Shown here one piece after another: positions 11,927 to 21,889 of a stretch of DNA of 64,000 nucleotides. Made by a program: the position numbers and the translations under genes. The notes beneath the pieces were generated by a model. The model saw only the letters and a program-made list of their open reading frames with translations, was not told the origin of the DNA and searched no databases. The stretch comes from Emmonsiellopsis sp. PD_33 (lineage: Eukaryota > Ascomycota > Eurotiomycetes > Onygenales > Ajellomycetaceae): contig JANTQF010000047.1 in the NCBI GenBank assembly GCA_032988165.1, positions 62,001-126,000 of the forward strand, read 5' to 3'. The stretch's first letter is position 1; each line of letters begins with the position of its first letter.

Positions 11927-12638
11927 CGTTTTTTTCTCTCTTGGTTCTCACGTTTGTGAAAGGGATAGTAGTTATATGGAGCGTTCGACACAACAAAGGT
12001 GATGACTACTACTAGTAACTTATATTATTTGAAATCCACAGGGTGACTACGGAGACATAGTTGCCTGAAGGAAGGCATTTTTGCTTCTAAATCAGATGGG
12101 GCGGCATTTTGTATAGAAAATACTCAGCTCCAGCTTTAAACAACCAGAACGAGTTCTTAGCTCCGCCAACTAGCGCCGGGAAGCCGCCCTTCCGAAAAAG
12201 GAAATACTATGTTGCCGTTTCAGGCAATGTCCTCCCGGGCCGCAGAAGCGACTTCTAGTAGATCATCCTTGGCTGCTTCAGAGTTCATCACTTCCCACGG
12301 CCTTATTTACTTCGGTCGACGATGATGAAGATGACGAGGATATTGAATCCCTGTCCTTATTTTTACTCCGCGCTTGATGCACGTTTTCTCCCCTGCATGT
12401 CCTCGCCTAGGCTATGTCGCAAAAGCCCACGGTTCTAGAATCAATCGTAAGAATGGAAATAGCAATGGATTTTTGGAGGAATCTGCCAATGAACCGAAGC
12501 ACCCACTATGGAAGCGATCTCTCCATATTGACATACCTTTACCAAATACAAAGTATGCCCAGCCGGCTTGAGCTGTTGTTCATCATCAGCGACTAGCGGC
12601 CCGGATAAAAAAAAGAAAAAAGAAAAAAAAAGATCAAG
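11927..12638. other. Upstream region of the bZIP gene
   Basis: About 700 bases with promoter and leader sequence of the bZIP gene and an A-rich run at 12607-12632. No supported gene; the small frames at 12374-12596 show no motifs. Confidence 0.5.
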
Positions 12639-12719
12639 CGACGCGAGCAGGATTCGAACCTACGCCCCCGAAGGGAAAAGATTTCTAGTCTTTCGCGTTA
12701 ACCACTCCGCCATCGCGCC
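12639..12719 (-). tRNA. tRNA-Ser (anticodon AGA)
   Basis: An 81-nt cloverleaf reads on the minus strand without an intron. The acceptor 5' strand GGCGCGA pairs with TCGCGTC (one G-T wobble). The A-box is TGGCGGAGTGG and the B-box GGTTCGAATCC. The anticodon arm is AAAGA-CTAGAAA-TCTTT, giving anticodon AGA. A long variable arm (TTCCCTTCGGGGG region) marks it as serine. Downstream on the minus strand a run of T residues (plus-strand A-run, 12607-12631) would serve as the Pol III terminator. Confidence 0.96.
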
Positions 12720-13919
12720 TTGATTGATGAAGATTGGCGAGGTCCTTTGACCGACGCGCGATTGACTCGGAACAGCGGGAAGCCGATGCTTATTGATCGT
12801 GTCTGTGCTGTCCGGCTTGGCGCTCCGCGGAGGCCGAGGATCCGCGGACGAGCTTTTGGCCGGGCTATTTCCGATCAACAACGGCCCTTTGGTAAACTAC
12901 AATGACATCATCAGAAACAGGAGCATGCAGCCATTCTTAGAAGCAGACATACAAACTTCTACTTACCGGGAATGTAGTTACAGCTACCAGTATCTGATTC
13001 CGGCCAGAATGGGGATCAACCGCCCTAGCTATGACTGTTGAAAGCAGCCCAATTTTATTCGCAATCAACAGCCTGCCGTAACTAGCGTTCTGAGGTCTCA
13101 TCGGAAGGATTTGCCGTAGTTGGCAATCCTGGATGGATGCGGATGGGCTAACTACCGGAGGGAATTACTGAAACGGGTTAAACGCCCCGGATGCCAGGGG
13201 TAGCTCGATGAGTGGGCCGGATTATCTAGATGCATTTCTCGTGGTCATAACATAACATAGGTTGATTTGGCCTAATGCAGTCGCCTTATTAATAATATTA
13301 TCAATCGCAATCGATCGGATGCCGTGTCGTTGGGCCAAGTGCATTTGGGCGGGGGAGCTGAGCGAGCTGCTCGGATCTCTCGAGCGAGAAGGTCATTCCG
13401 GCACCGGGATTTTGGCCAGGATCTTCTGTCACTATGCAGATTAATAGGAGGTAGATATTTTATACTGTGTAGCGTTCGTCGTGCAAATTTCCCATGGAGA
13501 TGGTCGAATGCTCGGGGCGAAGTTGTGTAGGATCGGGATGGACGCCAAGGAGGTCTAATTAAAGTTATTAGTAAACTTTTAAGCTTTCCGTGCTGCTCCA
13601 GAGGCTGATTGGCTGTTCTAAGGGTGGCCCCCACTCCAAGTTGTGCCAAGACATAGCGGGATCTCTTGGCATATTACGTGAACTCGTTCGACTCGATCGT
13701 CTGCTTTGTCAGGCTCTACCATACTAGGGCGGGCCAAATCCCGAGGGAGGGAGAAAAGTTGACGTCACTGCATTGACTGATTGTGTCTTGTCTTCGTGCA
13801 TCAGTTAGTATAAAAGCAGAGGTTTGTCCAATGTTGTCCTCTCCAGAACTTGAATCATTGGAGAGCCAGTTTTCTTATACAGCACCTTGACCTCAATACC
13901 ATTCTCCAACCTATTCAAT
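12720..13919. other. Intergenic region, 1.2 kb
   Basis: No gene is supported. It lies between the 5' end of tRNA-Ser and the alpha/beta hydrolase gene, and its right end is the promoter and leader of the hydrolase. Confidence 0.5.
13809..13816 (+). promoter_or_regulatory. TATA box of the alpha/beta hydrolase gene
   Basis: TATAAAAG, a strong TATA element, lies 111 bases before the ATG at 13920. Such a box suggests inducible rather than constitutive expression. Assigned by position and sequence. Confidence 0.65.
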
Positions 13920-14789
13920 ATGTCCCCCTCAACTTTGATCAAAAAGCAGGAGCTTCCCTCCAAAACCAATATATTCTACCGTGAAGCGGGAACCAGCAAT
14001 ACCTCTGTGGTGCTACTACTTCACGGCTATCCAACCTCCTCCCACCAATTCCGCAATCTCATCCCTATTCTCGCAGAAAAATATCACGTCATCGCCCCAG
14101 ATTTGCCAGGGTACGGTTTCACTGAAACCCCCGAAAATTTCCAATACACTTTCGCCAGCCTAACCACCACCGTCTTGGAATTTCTCGACGCGCTCTCCAT
14201 CACCAAATTCTCCGTCTACATCTTCGACTATGGCGCGCCGACCGCCCTACGGCTAGCACTCGAGAGGCCGCAAGCCGTGCAGGCCATCATAACCCAGAAT
14301 GGAAACGCATACGAAGAAGGACTGGGTGCATTTTGGGACCCGATCAAGGAATTCTGGGCAAGCGGGAATACTCCCGCAGCACGAGCTACTCTGGCACCCA
14401 ATCTACTGAGCTTCGAGGCGACAAAATGGCAATACGAAGACGGCACACCAAAGTCTAAAGTCATTGCTCCCGAGTCATACAATCTAGATTATGCATTACT
14501 CCAACGACCCGGAAACGGAGACATCCAGTTAGACCTCATTTACGATTATGCCAATAACGTCAAACTCTACCCGCAATTTCAGGAGTACTTTCGCAAATCG
14601 CAGGTCCCGGTGTTGGCGGTTTGGGGCAAGAATGATCAGATTTTTATTGCCCCGGGGGCAGAAGCGTATAAACGGGACCTTCCCAAGGCTGAGGTGCATT
14701 TGTTGGATGCCGGGCACTTTGCTCTAGAGACGGAGACGGAGGAGATCGGGAAATTGATTTTGGATTTCTTGGGGCGGAATGGCATTTAG
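13920..14789 (+). CDS. Alpha/beta hydrolase, epoxide-hydrolase/haloalkane-dehalogenase type
   Basis: Single exon, 289 aa, starting at the first ATG of the frame (13920); an upstream in-frame TTG is not used. The oxyanion-side motif HGYPTS is at 35-40. The nucleophile elbow IFDYGAP places Asp103 where esterases have Ser, which is the sign of epoxide hydrolases and dehalogenases that form an Asp-ester intermediate. D239 (GKNDQIF) and H266 (AGHFALE) complete the triad. It has no signal peptide, so it is probably cytosolic. It lies tail to tail with the MOSC-reductase gene, 341 bases apart. Whether the substrate is an epoxide or an organohalide cannot be told. The family call is firm. Confidence 0.88.
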   Translation: MSPSTLIKKQELPSKTNIFYREAGTSNTSVVLLLHGYPTSSHQFRNLIPILAEKYHVIAPDLPGYGFTETPENFQYTFASLTTTVLEFLDALSITKFSVYIFDYGAPTALRLALERPQAVQAIITQNGNAYEEGLGAFWDPIKEFWASGNTPAARATLAPNLLSFEATKWQYEDGTPKSKVIAPESYNLDYALLQRPGNGDIQLDLIYDYANNVKLYPQFQEYFRKSQVPVLAVWGKNDQIFIAPGAEAYKRDLPKAEVHLLDAGHFALETETEEIGKLILDFLGRNGI

Positions 14790-15130
14790 ATTTTGGAGAG
14801 ACAATGGGAGTATTATAAAAAGGTGTGATGAAAATGATTAATGTTAGAATCTTAATGTTTCCAGTCTGTGCTTTAAAGGCTGTTCCTCGAGCCGTTCTAA
14901 TAAAACTGCTTGCAAAATTATATATATATCTATATTAAATAAATTCTCGCATACATTGGACAGTTTCCATCACTACCTAGGTATAATGGCAATAATTTGC
15001 ACTATAGTGCTTCACTAAATCGTTAACTCTATCTTTATTTTATACTGATCAAGAAATTATAGCCAAGGGGAGCCCGATATGAATAAGGGGGCAATCATGG
15101 TGGCTTAGTAGTTACTAATCAATCAAATCC
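14790..15130. other. Intergenic region between convergent genes
   Basis: About 340 bases, AT-rich at 14900-15060, holding the 3' ends of the hydrolase and the MOSC-reductase genes. No coding signal is seen. Confidence 0.5.
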
Positions 15131-16783
15131 TCACAGTTCCAACTCGACGACACCAACACCCCTCGAAACACAAGCCAGCATACTCTCCTTCTTCTCTGCT
15201 TCCAACAGCGCAGTTCCACGATGATCAATGCGCCCACACTTGTAATCCACGCGACATGTCCCACAATTCCCGGCTTCGCAAGACGAGTCTATATCAAGTC
15301 CAGCTTCACGAAGTGCCTCTAGAAGCGATTGATTTGCCCCGACATTAACGGATTTGTTTGACTCGACCAACTTGGCTACAAAAGGGTCTCCAGAGCTGTC
15401 GGTGCTAAAAGCTTCGAAATGCACGCGCCCTTCATCCCACCCTAGGGATTTTGCTGCGGATGCAACCTCGTCCACCATTCGGTCTGGACCACAGTAATAC
15501 ACATGAGTATACGCCTCCTGTGCGTCTAGGAGATTCGGGATATCGAGCCGGTCTCCCTCCTCGCCAATGTGGTACTGAATGCTCAATTTCTCAAGCCGAG
15601 CCTTGAACGGGATGTCATTTGATGACCGTACGCAGAGATGAAATTCGTAGGGCGTGCTACTGGCTTCAAGTTGATGAGCTGCAGCTAAGAATGCTGTGAT
15701 GCCAATGCCTCCCGCAATCAAGACGTGTTTCTTAGCTTCATTTGCTAGCGGAAAGCTGACGACGAATCTCCCCGCCTGAATCGAGTCCTCCGTTTTGACA
15801 TCATGGTGGAGATAGGAAGAGCCGCCACGGCTTTTCTCCTCCAAGAGAATGCCAAGCTCAAAGCAATTCTCGTCCCCTCCCACCACTGAATATGTCCTTG
15901 TTAGACCATTTCCAAGCTGAAGTCTCGTATGAGAACCCGGTTCGGCCGCTTTCGGGTTTTCGACGGGATCGCTGACCTGAAGTCTGAAGGAGGTAATGCG
16001 CCGTGTCTCGACTCGCTTTTCCAAAATCTTATATTCCCGCCACTGGGGAAATACCAGATGATCTGCCCTCCCAAAAAGCCTGAGATCTTGCTTTTCAAAG
16101 CTCCTATCCAAACGACTTCGAAATATCAACTTAATCTCCTCCCCCAGTTCCGGAATCCCAACCAGCTCCCGCATAGCTTCGACATTACCCGTCTCGCGGT
16201 GCAGATAGTGCTGGATATTCGCAATCGTCCACTTGGGATGCTTCCGCTCCACAAGCCTAATCAAGTCACCTTCCTGTATATGCCCTTCGGCGAGCACGCG
16301 GTATAACCATCCCGTCCGGCCCAGCTGCTGCGTCCGTCGCGAGATATCCTTAACCTGGAAGCGATGGTTGAGTTTGTAGCACGGCTGCCGCGGCAGGGAA
16401 ACTTGCACAACAACCTCCTCTCCAATCGCAATCACATCCCCAATACAGACATTGTGCTCGTTCGCTCGGATGGCTACTAGGTTCTCCCCGAACCCACCAG
16501 GCGTAAACAGGTGTTGAATGCTAGGCAGATCGTTCATCCAGGCTTTATAGTGCAGGCTGCAATATTGTAACAGTGCGCGATCGACACCACCGTGGAATTC
16601 GGGCGTTTGTTCGTCGCTTTCACAGCCTATAAAGGTGATTTTTACACGGCCTGTTCGTCGCTGTTTGCCGATTGCGGTTTGGTATGGGATCCCGGGGGGT
16701 TTGCGGACTTTTGCGGTGCGGATCTCCTGGAGGGGCTCGGAGGGGAATGGGTCCGCGATTGGTAGATGGGTTCCGGTGGCCAT
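15131..16783 (-). CDS. MOSC-domain / flavin reductase / plant-type 2Fe-2S ferredoxin fusion
   Basis: Single exon, 550 aa, ATG at 16783. Residues 20-180 form a YiiM-like MOSC domain, the sulfur-carrier fold shared with molybdenum-cofactor sulfurases, with FHGGVD at 63-68, GFGENL at 98-103 and the conserved Cys135. A small helical YiiM-type extension follows (about 185-230). Residues 250-440 are a ferredoxin-NADP reductase/phthalate-dioxygenase-reductase module, with RTYSVVGG (296-303), GGIGIT (358-363) for nucleotide binding, and CGPDRM (431-436). The C-terminal ferredoxin binds 2Fe-2S through C502, C507, C510 and C538 (CX4CX2CX27C). The design implies electrons passing from NAD(P)H through flavin and Fe-S to a Mo-type site or partner oxygenase. 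Related N-hydroxylated-compound reductases are known. The partner here is not visible. It is divergent from the NmrA-like gene across 1.3 kb. Confidence 0.88.
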   Translation of the reverse strand: MATGTHLPIADPFPSEPLQEIRTAKVRKPPGIPYQTAIGKQRRTGRVKITFIGCESDEQTPEFHGGVDRALLQYCSLHYKAWMNDLPSIQHLFTPGGFGENLVAIRANEHNVCIGDVIAIGEEVVVQVSLPRQPCYKLNHRFQVKDISRRTQQLGRTGWLYRVLAEGHIQEGDLIRLVERKHPKWTIANIQHYLHRETGNVEAMRELVGIPELGEEIKLIFRSRLDRSFEKQDLRLFGRADHLVFPQWREYKILEKRVETRRITSFRLQVSDPVENPKAAEPGSHTRLQLGNGLTRTYSVVGGDENCFELGILLEEKSRGGSSYLHHDVKTEDSIQAGRFVVSFPLANEAKKHVLIAGGIGITAFLAAAHQLEASSTPYEFHLCVRSSNDIPFKARLEKLSIQYHIGEEGDRLDIPNLLDAQEAYTHVYYCGPDRMVDEVASAAKSLGWDEGRVHFEAFSTDSSGDPFVAKLVESNKSVNVGANQSLLEALREAGLDIDSSCEAGNCGTCRVDYKCGRIDHRGTALLEAEKKESMLACVSRGVGVVELEL

Positions 16784-18068
16784 TGTGAATGGATATCGGC
16801 GTTAGGAAGTAAGATAAATGATCCGCAGTGATTGGGGAAGGGAAGGGTGTAACTACTATACGTCTAGTAATGGCTGGACTTTTGGACCAGCAGCTATGCT
16901 TTTTTTTTTTGTTCCCCACGCGAACTAACGCTACGGATGAATTGATAGGGGGAGATTGACTTGTTAAATAAGTCTATATAGATTCTTTTTCTAGTGGGGT
17001 GGCATGAGTCAGATTCTTATTTTTTGTTAACTCAACAATCTGATAACTATGTAAGCGGACTACATATACTACCTAGTAAGGTAACCGGGAGATATTGCTT
17101 TTTTTGGATATAGTGGGGGGTTAGCGTGCTACTCCGGGATATATGTGTGCCGAACTAGCTATATTTTATAGTCGTGAAGGATGGGGGTCATTATTAGTAC
17201 TGTTGTTATGTATATATGCCTCTCGTCCTCGATATCCTAGCGCCATCAGAGTTTGGAATACTTCTTCACGTATGTACAAGGTGCATTGACCATTCCAACC
17301 CCATTAGCGGGAAGAGAGAAACCATCTTGGGATCTTGAGATCTTTAAGAATTTCGGGAATTGCGACTGGGGACGCATTTTGCTAATAGATGTTAAACTGT
17401 GTCAGTATTGGTGACACCCACCATGTTTCCGAAAAGAACTGTCTAATTGGCTCCAATTCAGCCGGGTTGTATAGAATTATAAACGAAATTGACGTAGTTA
17501 TTCATGAGGAATGAGATGATTAATTGAACTATGGTAGGCCTTGACTGCTATTTAATAAATGGTTTGGATCTTTGATAGTCTGAGATAATGAAAATAGAAA
17601 AGGCCATGTAATTACATAGGGAAAATCATCTAAATGACTGAAAACTATCTAATTTCTAAAAGATAAGAAAATGCTGAAAGGATCAAATAAAATGAATGTA
17701 ACCATGGAAGTTGAGTGTGGTGGATCAAATCAGTGACAGCGTTGAGGCCGTTGATATAGCGGATATAGCGCGGAATCTCACAAGAATCTATGAACATACC
17801 CACAATAACTTAATCCCGAGATTTTGGCCCTTTGATGGATTTTTATGGAGGATCCGAAGTGCCCTTACTAAGGCTATTTTAAACATCGTCATACAAACCG
17901 ATAATTAACACCGTTAACCCCGGGAAAACTACTCCAATTATCCAAGTATATAAGGATAGAAGAAAATAACACAGCAAACTAACATGCAACAATCCCTATC
18001 AACTCAATACATACTACAAACCAATTCCCAATTCCATCCATCAAAACTCACCCCCCAAAATAACAAAC
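16784..18068. other. Shared upstream region of two divergent genes
   Basis: About 1.3 kb between the MOSC-reductase (minus) and the NmrA-like gene (plus). It is moderately AT-rich with short homopolymer runs (T-run at about 16900). One 65-codon frame at 17711-17908 lacks an ATG start and any motif, so I do not call it. Confidence 0.5.
17947..17955 (+). promoter_or_regulatory. TATA box of the NmrA-like gene
   Basis: TATATAAGG lies 122 bases before the ATG at 18069. Assigned by sequence and spacing. Confidence 0.6.
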
Positions 18069-18998
18069 ATGCCCCCAATCAAAAACATCCTCGTCATCGG
18101 CGCCGGCGAGCTCGGCACCGCAGTCCTCCACTCCCTCTCCAACCACCCAAACCACAAAAACAAAAACAACATCACCATCTCCGTCCTCCTCCGCCCAACA
18201 AACATCTCCCACCCCACCCCTCAAAAAGCTCAACAACTCCAATCCCTCCGCGACGACCTCGCCATCCACCCCGTCGCGGGAGACATAGTGCACGGCTCCG
18301 AAGAATCCCTCAGCGCCACCTTCGCCGCCTTCGACACGATAATCAGCTGCACGGGCTTCGTGGCGGGTCGCGGCACGCAGCTGAAAATCACCCGCGCGGT
18401 ACTCGCGGCGGGGAACGTGGTGCGGTATATACCCTGGCAGTTTGGGGTGGATTATGATGCGATTGGGTACGGGTGTGCGCAGGAGTTGTTTGATGAGCAG
18501 TTGGATGTTAGGGGGCTGTTGCGGGGCCAGGATAGGGTGAGTTGGGTGATTGTGTCGACGGGGTTGTTTGTTAGTTTTCTCTTTGAGAAGGCGTTTGGGG
18601 TTGTGGATTTGGAGGGGGGTGTGGTGAGGGCGTTGGGCGGGTGGGGGAATAGGGTTACGGTTACGGCGCCGGAGGATATTGGGAGGATTACGGCTGAGAT
18701 GGTGTTTAGTGGGTTGTTTGTTAATGGGCCGGTGTTTGTGGCGGGGGATACGGTTACGTATGGGCAGCTGGCGGAGTTGGTGGAGAAGTTGGCGAAGAAG
18801 GGGTTTGAGAAGAGAGTGTTGAGTGTGGAGGAGGCACAGGCGGCTTTGAGGGGGGATCCTGATAATGCGATTTATAAATATCAGGTGGTTTTTGGGCAGG
18901 GCGTTGGAGTTTCGTGGGATTTGGAGGGGGCGTGGAATCGAAAGGTTGGATTGTCGGCGATGACGGTGGAAGAGTGGGCGGAGAGGAATATTTTTTGA
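18069..18998 (+). CDS. NmrA/isoflavone-reductase-like NAD(P)-dependent oxidoreductase
   Basis: Single exon, 309 aa. The N-terminus ILVIGAGELGTAVL carries the Rossmann nucleotide motif GxGxxG at residues 11-16, followed by a beta strand ending in LLRP where Arg would favour NADP(H). The body fits the NmrA-like/isoflavone reductase group of atypical short-chain dehydrogenases: a FAAFDTIISCTGF strand, a YIPWQFGVD segment where plant relatives have a conserved active-site loop, and a VTAPEDIGR motif. Members reduce small aromatic or ketone substrates or act as redox-sensing regulators; this one looks catalytic but the substrate is unknown. Base use changes abruptly near 18410: the first third is C/A-rich in sense, the rest G/T-rich. 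That skew creates a long antisense open frame that is not a gene. Confidence 0.85.
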   Translation: MPPIKNILVIGAGELGTAVLHSLSNHPNHKNKNNITISVLLRPTNISHPTPQKAQQLQSLRDDLAIHPVAGDIVHGSEESLSATFAAFDTIISCTGFVAGRGTQLKITRAVLAAGNVVRYIPWQFGVDYDAIGYGCAQELFDEQLDVRGLLRGQDRVSWVIVSTGLFVSFLFEKAFGVVDLEGGVVRALGGWGNRVTVTAPEDIGRITAEMVFSGLFVNGPVFVAGDTVTYGQLAELVEKLAKKGFEKRVLSVEEAQAALRGDPDNAIYKYQVVFGQGVGVSWDLEGAWNRKVGLSAMTVEEWAERNIF

Positions 18999-19602
18999 TT
19001 GTCTTTGGTCAGTATGCGATTGTTGAGCCTGATAAATGTCCGCCATGAGGGTGACAGGACTGGGGTGATAGGAACCTGATTGTGTAGCATTATCAGAGGT
19101 ACGGAATTGAGTATAGACGCCTGTCTCTGTTAAAGGTAGTGATAGATGTGTTAAAATTGCGAATAGAAGAAATATATGGAGAAAAAACACATTAAGCGCT
19201 GCATTGAACGTTCTTCCCTGGGTGGCATGATGTCAGAGAACTAAGCTGGAGCCGTTCAGGGTCTTTTGACTCCATAGATAGCTCTTATCCTCATGCAATG
19301 TTTGCTCCTGTTTTGGCCCTTTGGCATCTATGAAGCCATACTGCAATTGTGTCCTGGACGCGAAGACACGCGGATAATGGATTAGGGGTGTATATCCATG
19401 GCTGATGCCCTATTTTGTTGATTTGCCTCTTGCCTAGGGTAATATAAAAGATCTGACCAAGAGATAATAGACGGCATAGCGAAAGTGCCAGCATAAGCCA
19501 TCCCCTATTATTAGCACAGTCGTCGATCAGGAGGCCGCTGAACTGCCTAATAATAATATAGGTGAACGAAAATGCCTATTAAGGGGAAATATAGCTCAAC
19601 TC

Positions 19603-20070
19603 ATGAACGCGAGCTATGCGGAAGACGGTGATTCAGCTGGTGAGGGGGGCCTTCAACGAAATGAAGAGAGCTGGTTTTATGGCTCCAAGAGCACCAAATA
19701 CGCTCCGGCCCCTATGGAGATGCTGTTTCGGAGATCGAAGCTCTTCAAAGAAAACTTGAAGCAATCTCTGTATCCTCCTTCGCTTGTCATGGCATATTCT
19801 GGCGACAAGGATCGGATACCTGGCATGGATAAGTGTGGTGAATTTGCTGGCTCCGGTCGGTATGTCGCCTCGAGCAGAGATCTACCGGAGCAGCTGTGTA
19901 CTGGTCCCCCAATGAACAAATATGATCTGCCAGCTCTTTTATGCGAAACGGAAAATTGTCATCTGGGCTGGCTGCGGCAGGGTGTAGAAGGACATATTGG
20001 CCAAGAACTGATCCCGTTATTTGGCACGATGAGCAAATTTGTTTCCAATCATGGACACATACTTAACTAG
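19603..20070 (+). CDS. Hypothetical protein, 155 aa (weak)
   Basis: ATG-started frame of 155 codons that I do not recognise. It is hydrophilic with four cysteines, no signal peptide, no membrane segment and no catalytic motif. Nothing at the DNA level beyond the open frame supports translation, and it could be chance or a relic. It stands alone between the NmrA-like gene and psd2. Confidence 0.25.
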   Translation: MNASYAEDGDSAGEGGLQRNEESWFYGSKSTKYAPAPMEMLFRRSKLFKENLKQSLYPPSLVMAYSGDKDRIPGMDKCGEFAGSGRYVASSRDLPEQLCTGPPMNKYDLPALLCETENCHLGWLRQGVEGHIGQELIPLFGTMSKFVSNHGHILN

Positions 20071-20296
20071 TCCATGGACCAGGAATATCAAGAGAACGGG
20101 ATTGCGCATCTTCCGCGATCTTGCAAGGAGGCAGAAGATAGGGGGTGGTCAGCAACCATGTCAGGACTGGTGCGGAGTGAGGTCATAGTACTGCATGCAC
20201 GACGCAGCCAAGAATCGGTGCATTGCATAAGAAAATACATGGCATATGTATAATTCGTTCATAAAAAAAAGAAAAGAAAAAGCAATCGACGTTGTA

Positions 20297-20767
20297 TCAC
20301 CTGAACCACGCATTGATCTTTTGTTCCATGGATGTCGTGTGCATGGGGGCGGGTGTACTAGTTGATGACATGGGGATAGGCAGGGCTGTTAGAGGCCAGG
20401 GGATATTCTCGGCAGAATAAAACAAAACAAATAAATAGTTACACGGCTCGGGACGGAATTCATCGTGAGGCTGAGGGAGACATTCTCCGGCAAAGCCAAT
20501 TGGTGGGTTGCGGAACCGGCCGGATCGTGGCTGGGATAAATATCTGAGTTCGTGGTGAGGGGGAGTGGAGGGATATTGGCTGGCAAAGATAACAAATGCT
20601 TGTTTCAGTTTGCGTGGCTTCTCTGGAGATACTTTTGTGAGAGGAAGGACTGTGACATCTGCCATGTTATGATTGCTATTTAAGGGAATGCAGATTCTGA
20701 AGATTGTGTGCCCTGAATCCCTGATGTGCCGCCCCTCCAAGACAAACAAGAATTGTTGGGACGCCAT
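20297..20767 (-). CDS. Hypothetical protein, 156 aa (weak)
   Basis: ATG-started frame of 156 codons on the minus strand, not recognised. It is rich in Pro and aromatic residues, with no clear domain. It could be a lineage-restricted small protein or an accidental frame; I cannot separate these from sequence alone. Confidence 0.25.
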   Translation of the reverse strand: MASQQFLFVLEGRHIRDSGHTIFRICIPLNSNHNMADVTVLPLTKVSPEKPRKLKQAFVIFASQYPSTPPHHELRYLSQPRSGRFRNPPIGFAGECLPQPHDEFRPEPCNYLFVLFYSAENIPWPLTALPIPMSSTSTPAPMHTTSMEQKINAWFR

Positions 20768-21889
20768 GGATGATGGACGGCCTGCAGATGAGGGGCAAGT
20801 TTTAACTAGTATCAGACTTGGCTTTTATTGTGGCTGGAGAATGATCCATCCATTCGGTCCATTTGATCCATGGTTGCAGCGGATTTGTGTTGACAGAGAC
20901 ATATCTCCACTCTACGGAGACTGGAATGCTCCTTGGAGAATAACTAGAGGCTATATTTTACGGATAAATAGAGGTTATAGATATGTTATTATTGTTATTG
21001 TCTTTGTGTGAGCATGGAATATATCTACTCTGCAGGCACGAGCTGAGGCAGCCAACAATCCCGAGGCCCCGAGACTTGGGGGCTGTTAGGGGCTGTTGGG
21101 GCTTGACCACGCCTGGAACTGCCTGGGTTGGGCGCTAACCGGCCCCAGCCACGCCTAAACACGCCTAAACCACAGCTAAACCACCGCGAAGTCGGATAAA
21201 CCCGCACTAGTTTGCGCCTCTCACACTTCACTCCATCGCCAGCAAATAACAAATAACAATCTTCACCACCGTCCACCCCCAGTTTTGACCTGGACCTGAA
21301 CCTGGGCACACACCGGATCAATCCCTGGCATACTGGGGCCTCTTCTTCTTCTCGTTTCGCCTTCTTCCTTTTCTCCCGACGTGTCGACCTTGTTTCTGCT
21401 GGTTATGTGTGTTCGCACGACGATTGCTGTCTGACCGCTCCCCACAGAGCTGGGATCCAACCAGACAGACAGACGCCTCAATATCTCCTAAACTTTTCCT
21501 CTCCTCGTCTCCTGTTCCTCGTCAACCCTTGCTGTCCAGAGATCCCGCCCTCAGCTACAACACTAGACTCGTCTGCTGCCAACACGGCTCACCGTTGACA
21601 CTGCTCCACCGCATCTCAGCCTTCCCCACAACCTCAGGTGAAGCTGTTGATGGGCCGCCAGCTCGTCCCGTTCGCACCCTCAGCTTGACATTATTTCTAT
21701 CTAGGAACCCTCAATCGCCTTGACCAGTGTGTTGCCTTCGACCGGGCACCCCGCTTGGTGTCCCAGCTTCTTCCCTTGACGTCGTCGCTCGCCGTTAACC
21801 CCGTTACCTCCACTTGTCGACCGAAGATCGTCTTGCCGCTGACCCCATCGACCGTCATACGCTGCATAATACCAAGATAACCTACCGTC

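Larger units (their letters stand above)
18999..21889. other. Gene-poor 2.9-kb region with two weak ORFs and the psd2 leader
   Basis: Contains two weakly supported ORFs (listed separately at 19603 and 20297) and, from about 21040 to 21889, the promoter and pyrimidine-rich leader of psd2 (CT-rich at 21340-21600). I see no RNA gene or mobile element here. Confidence 0.45.
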
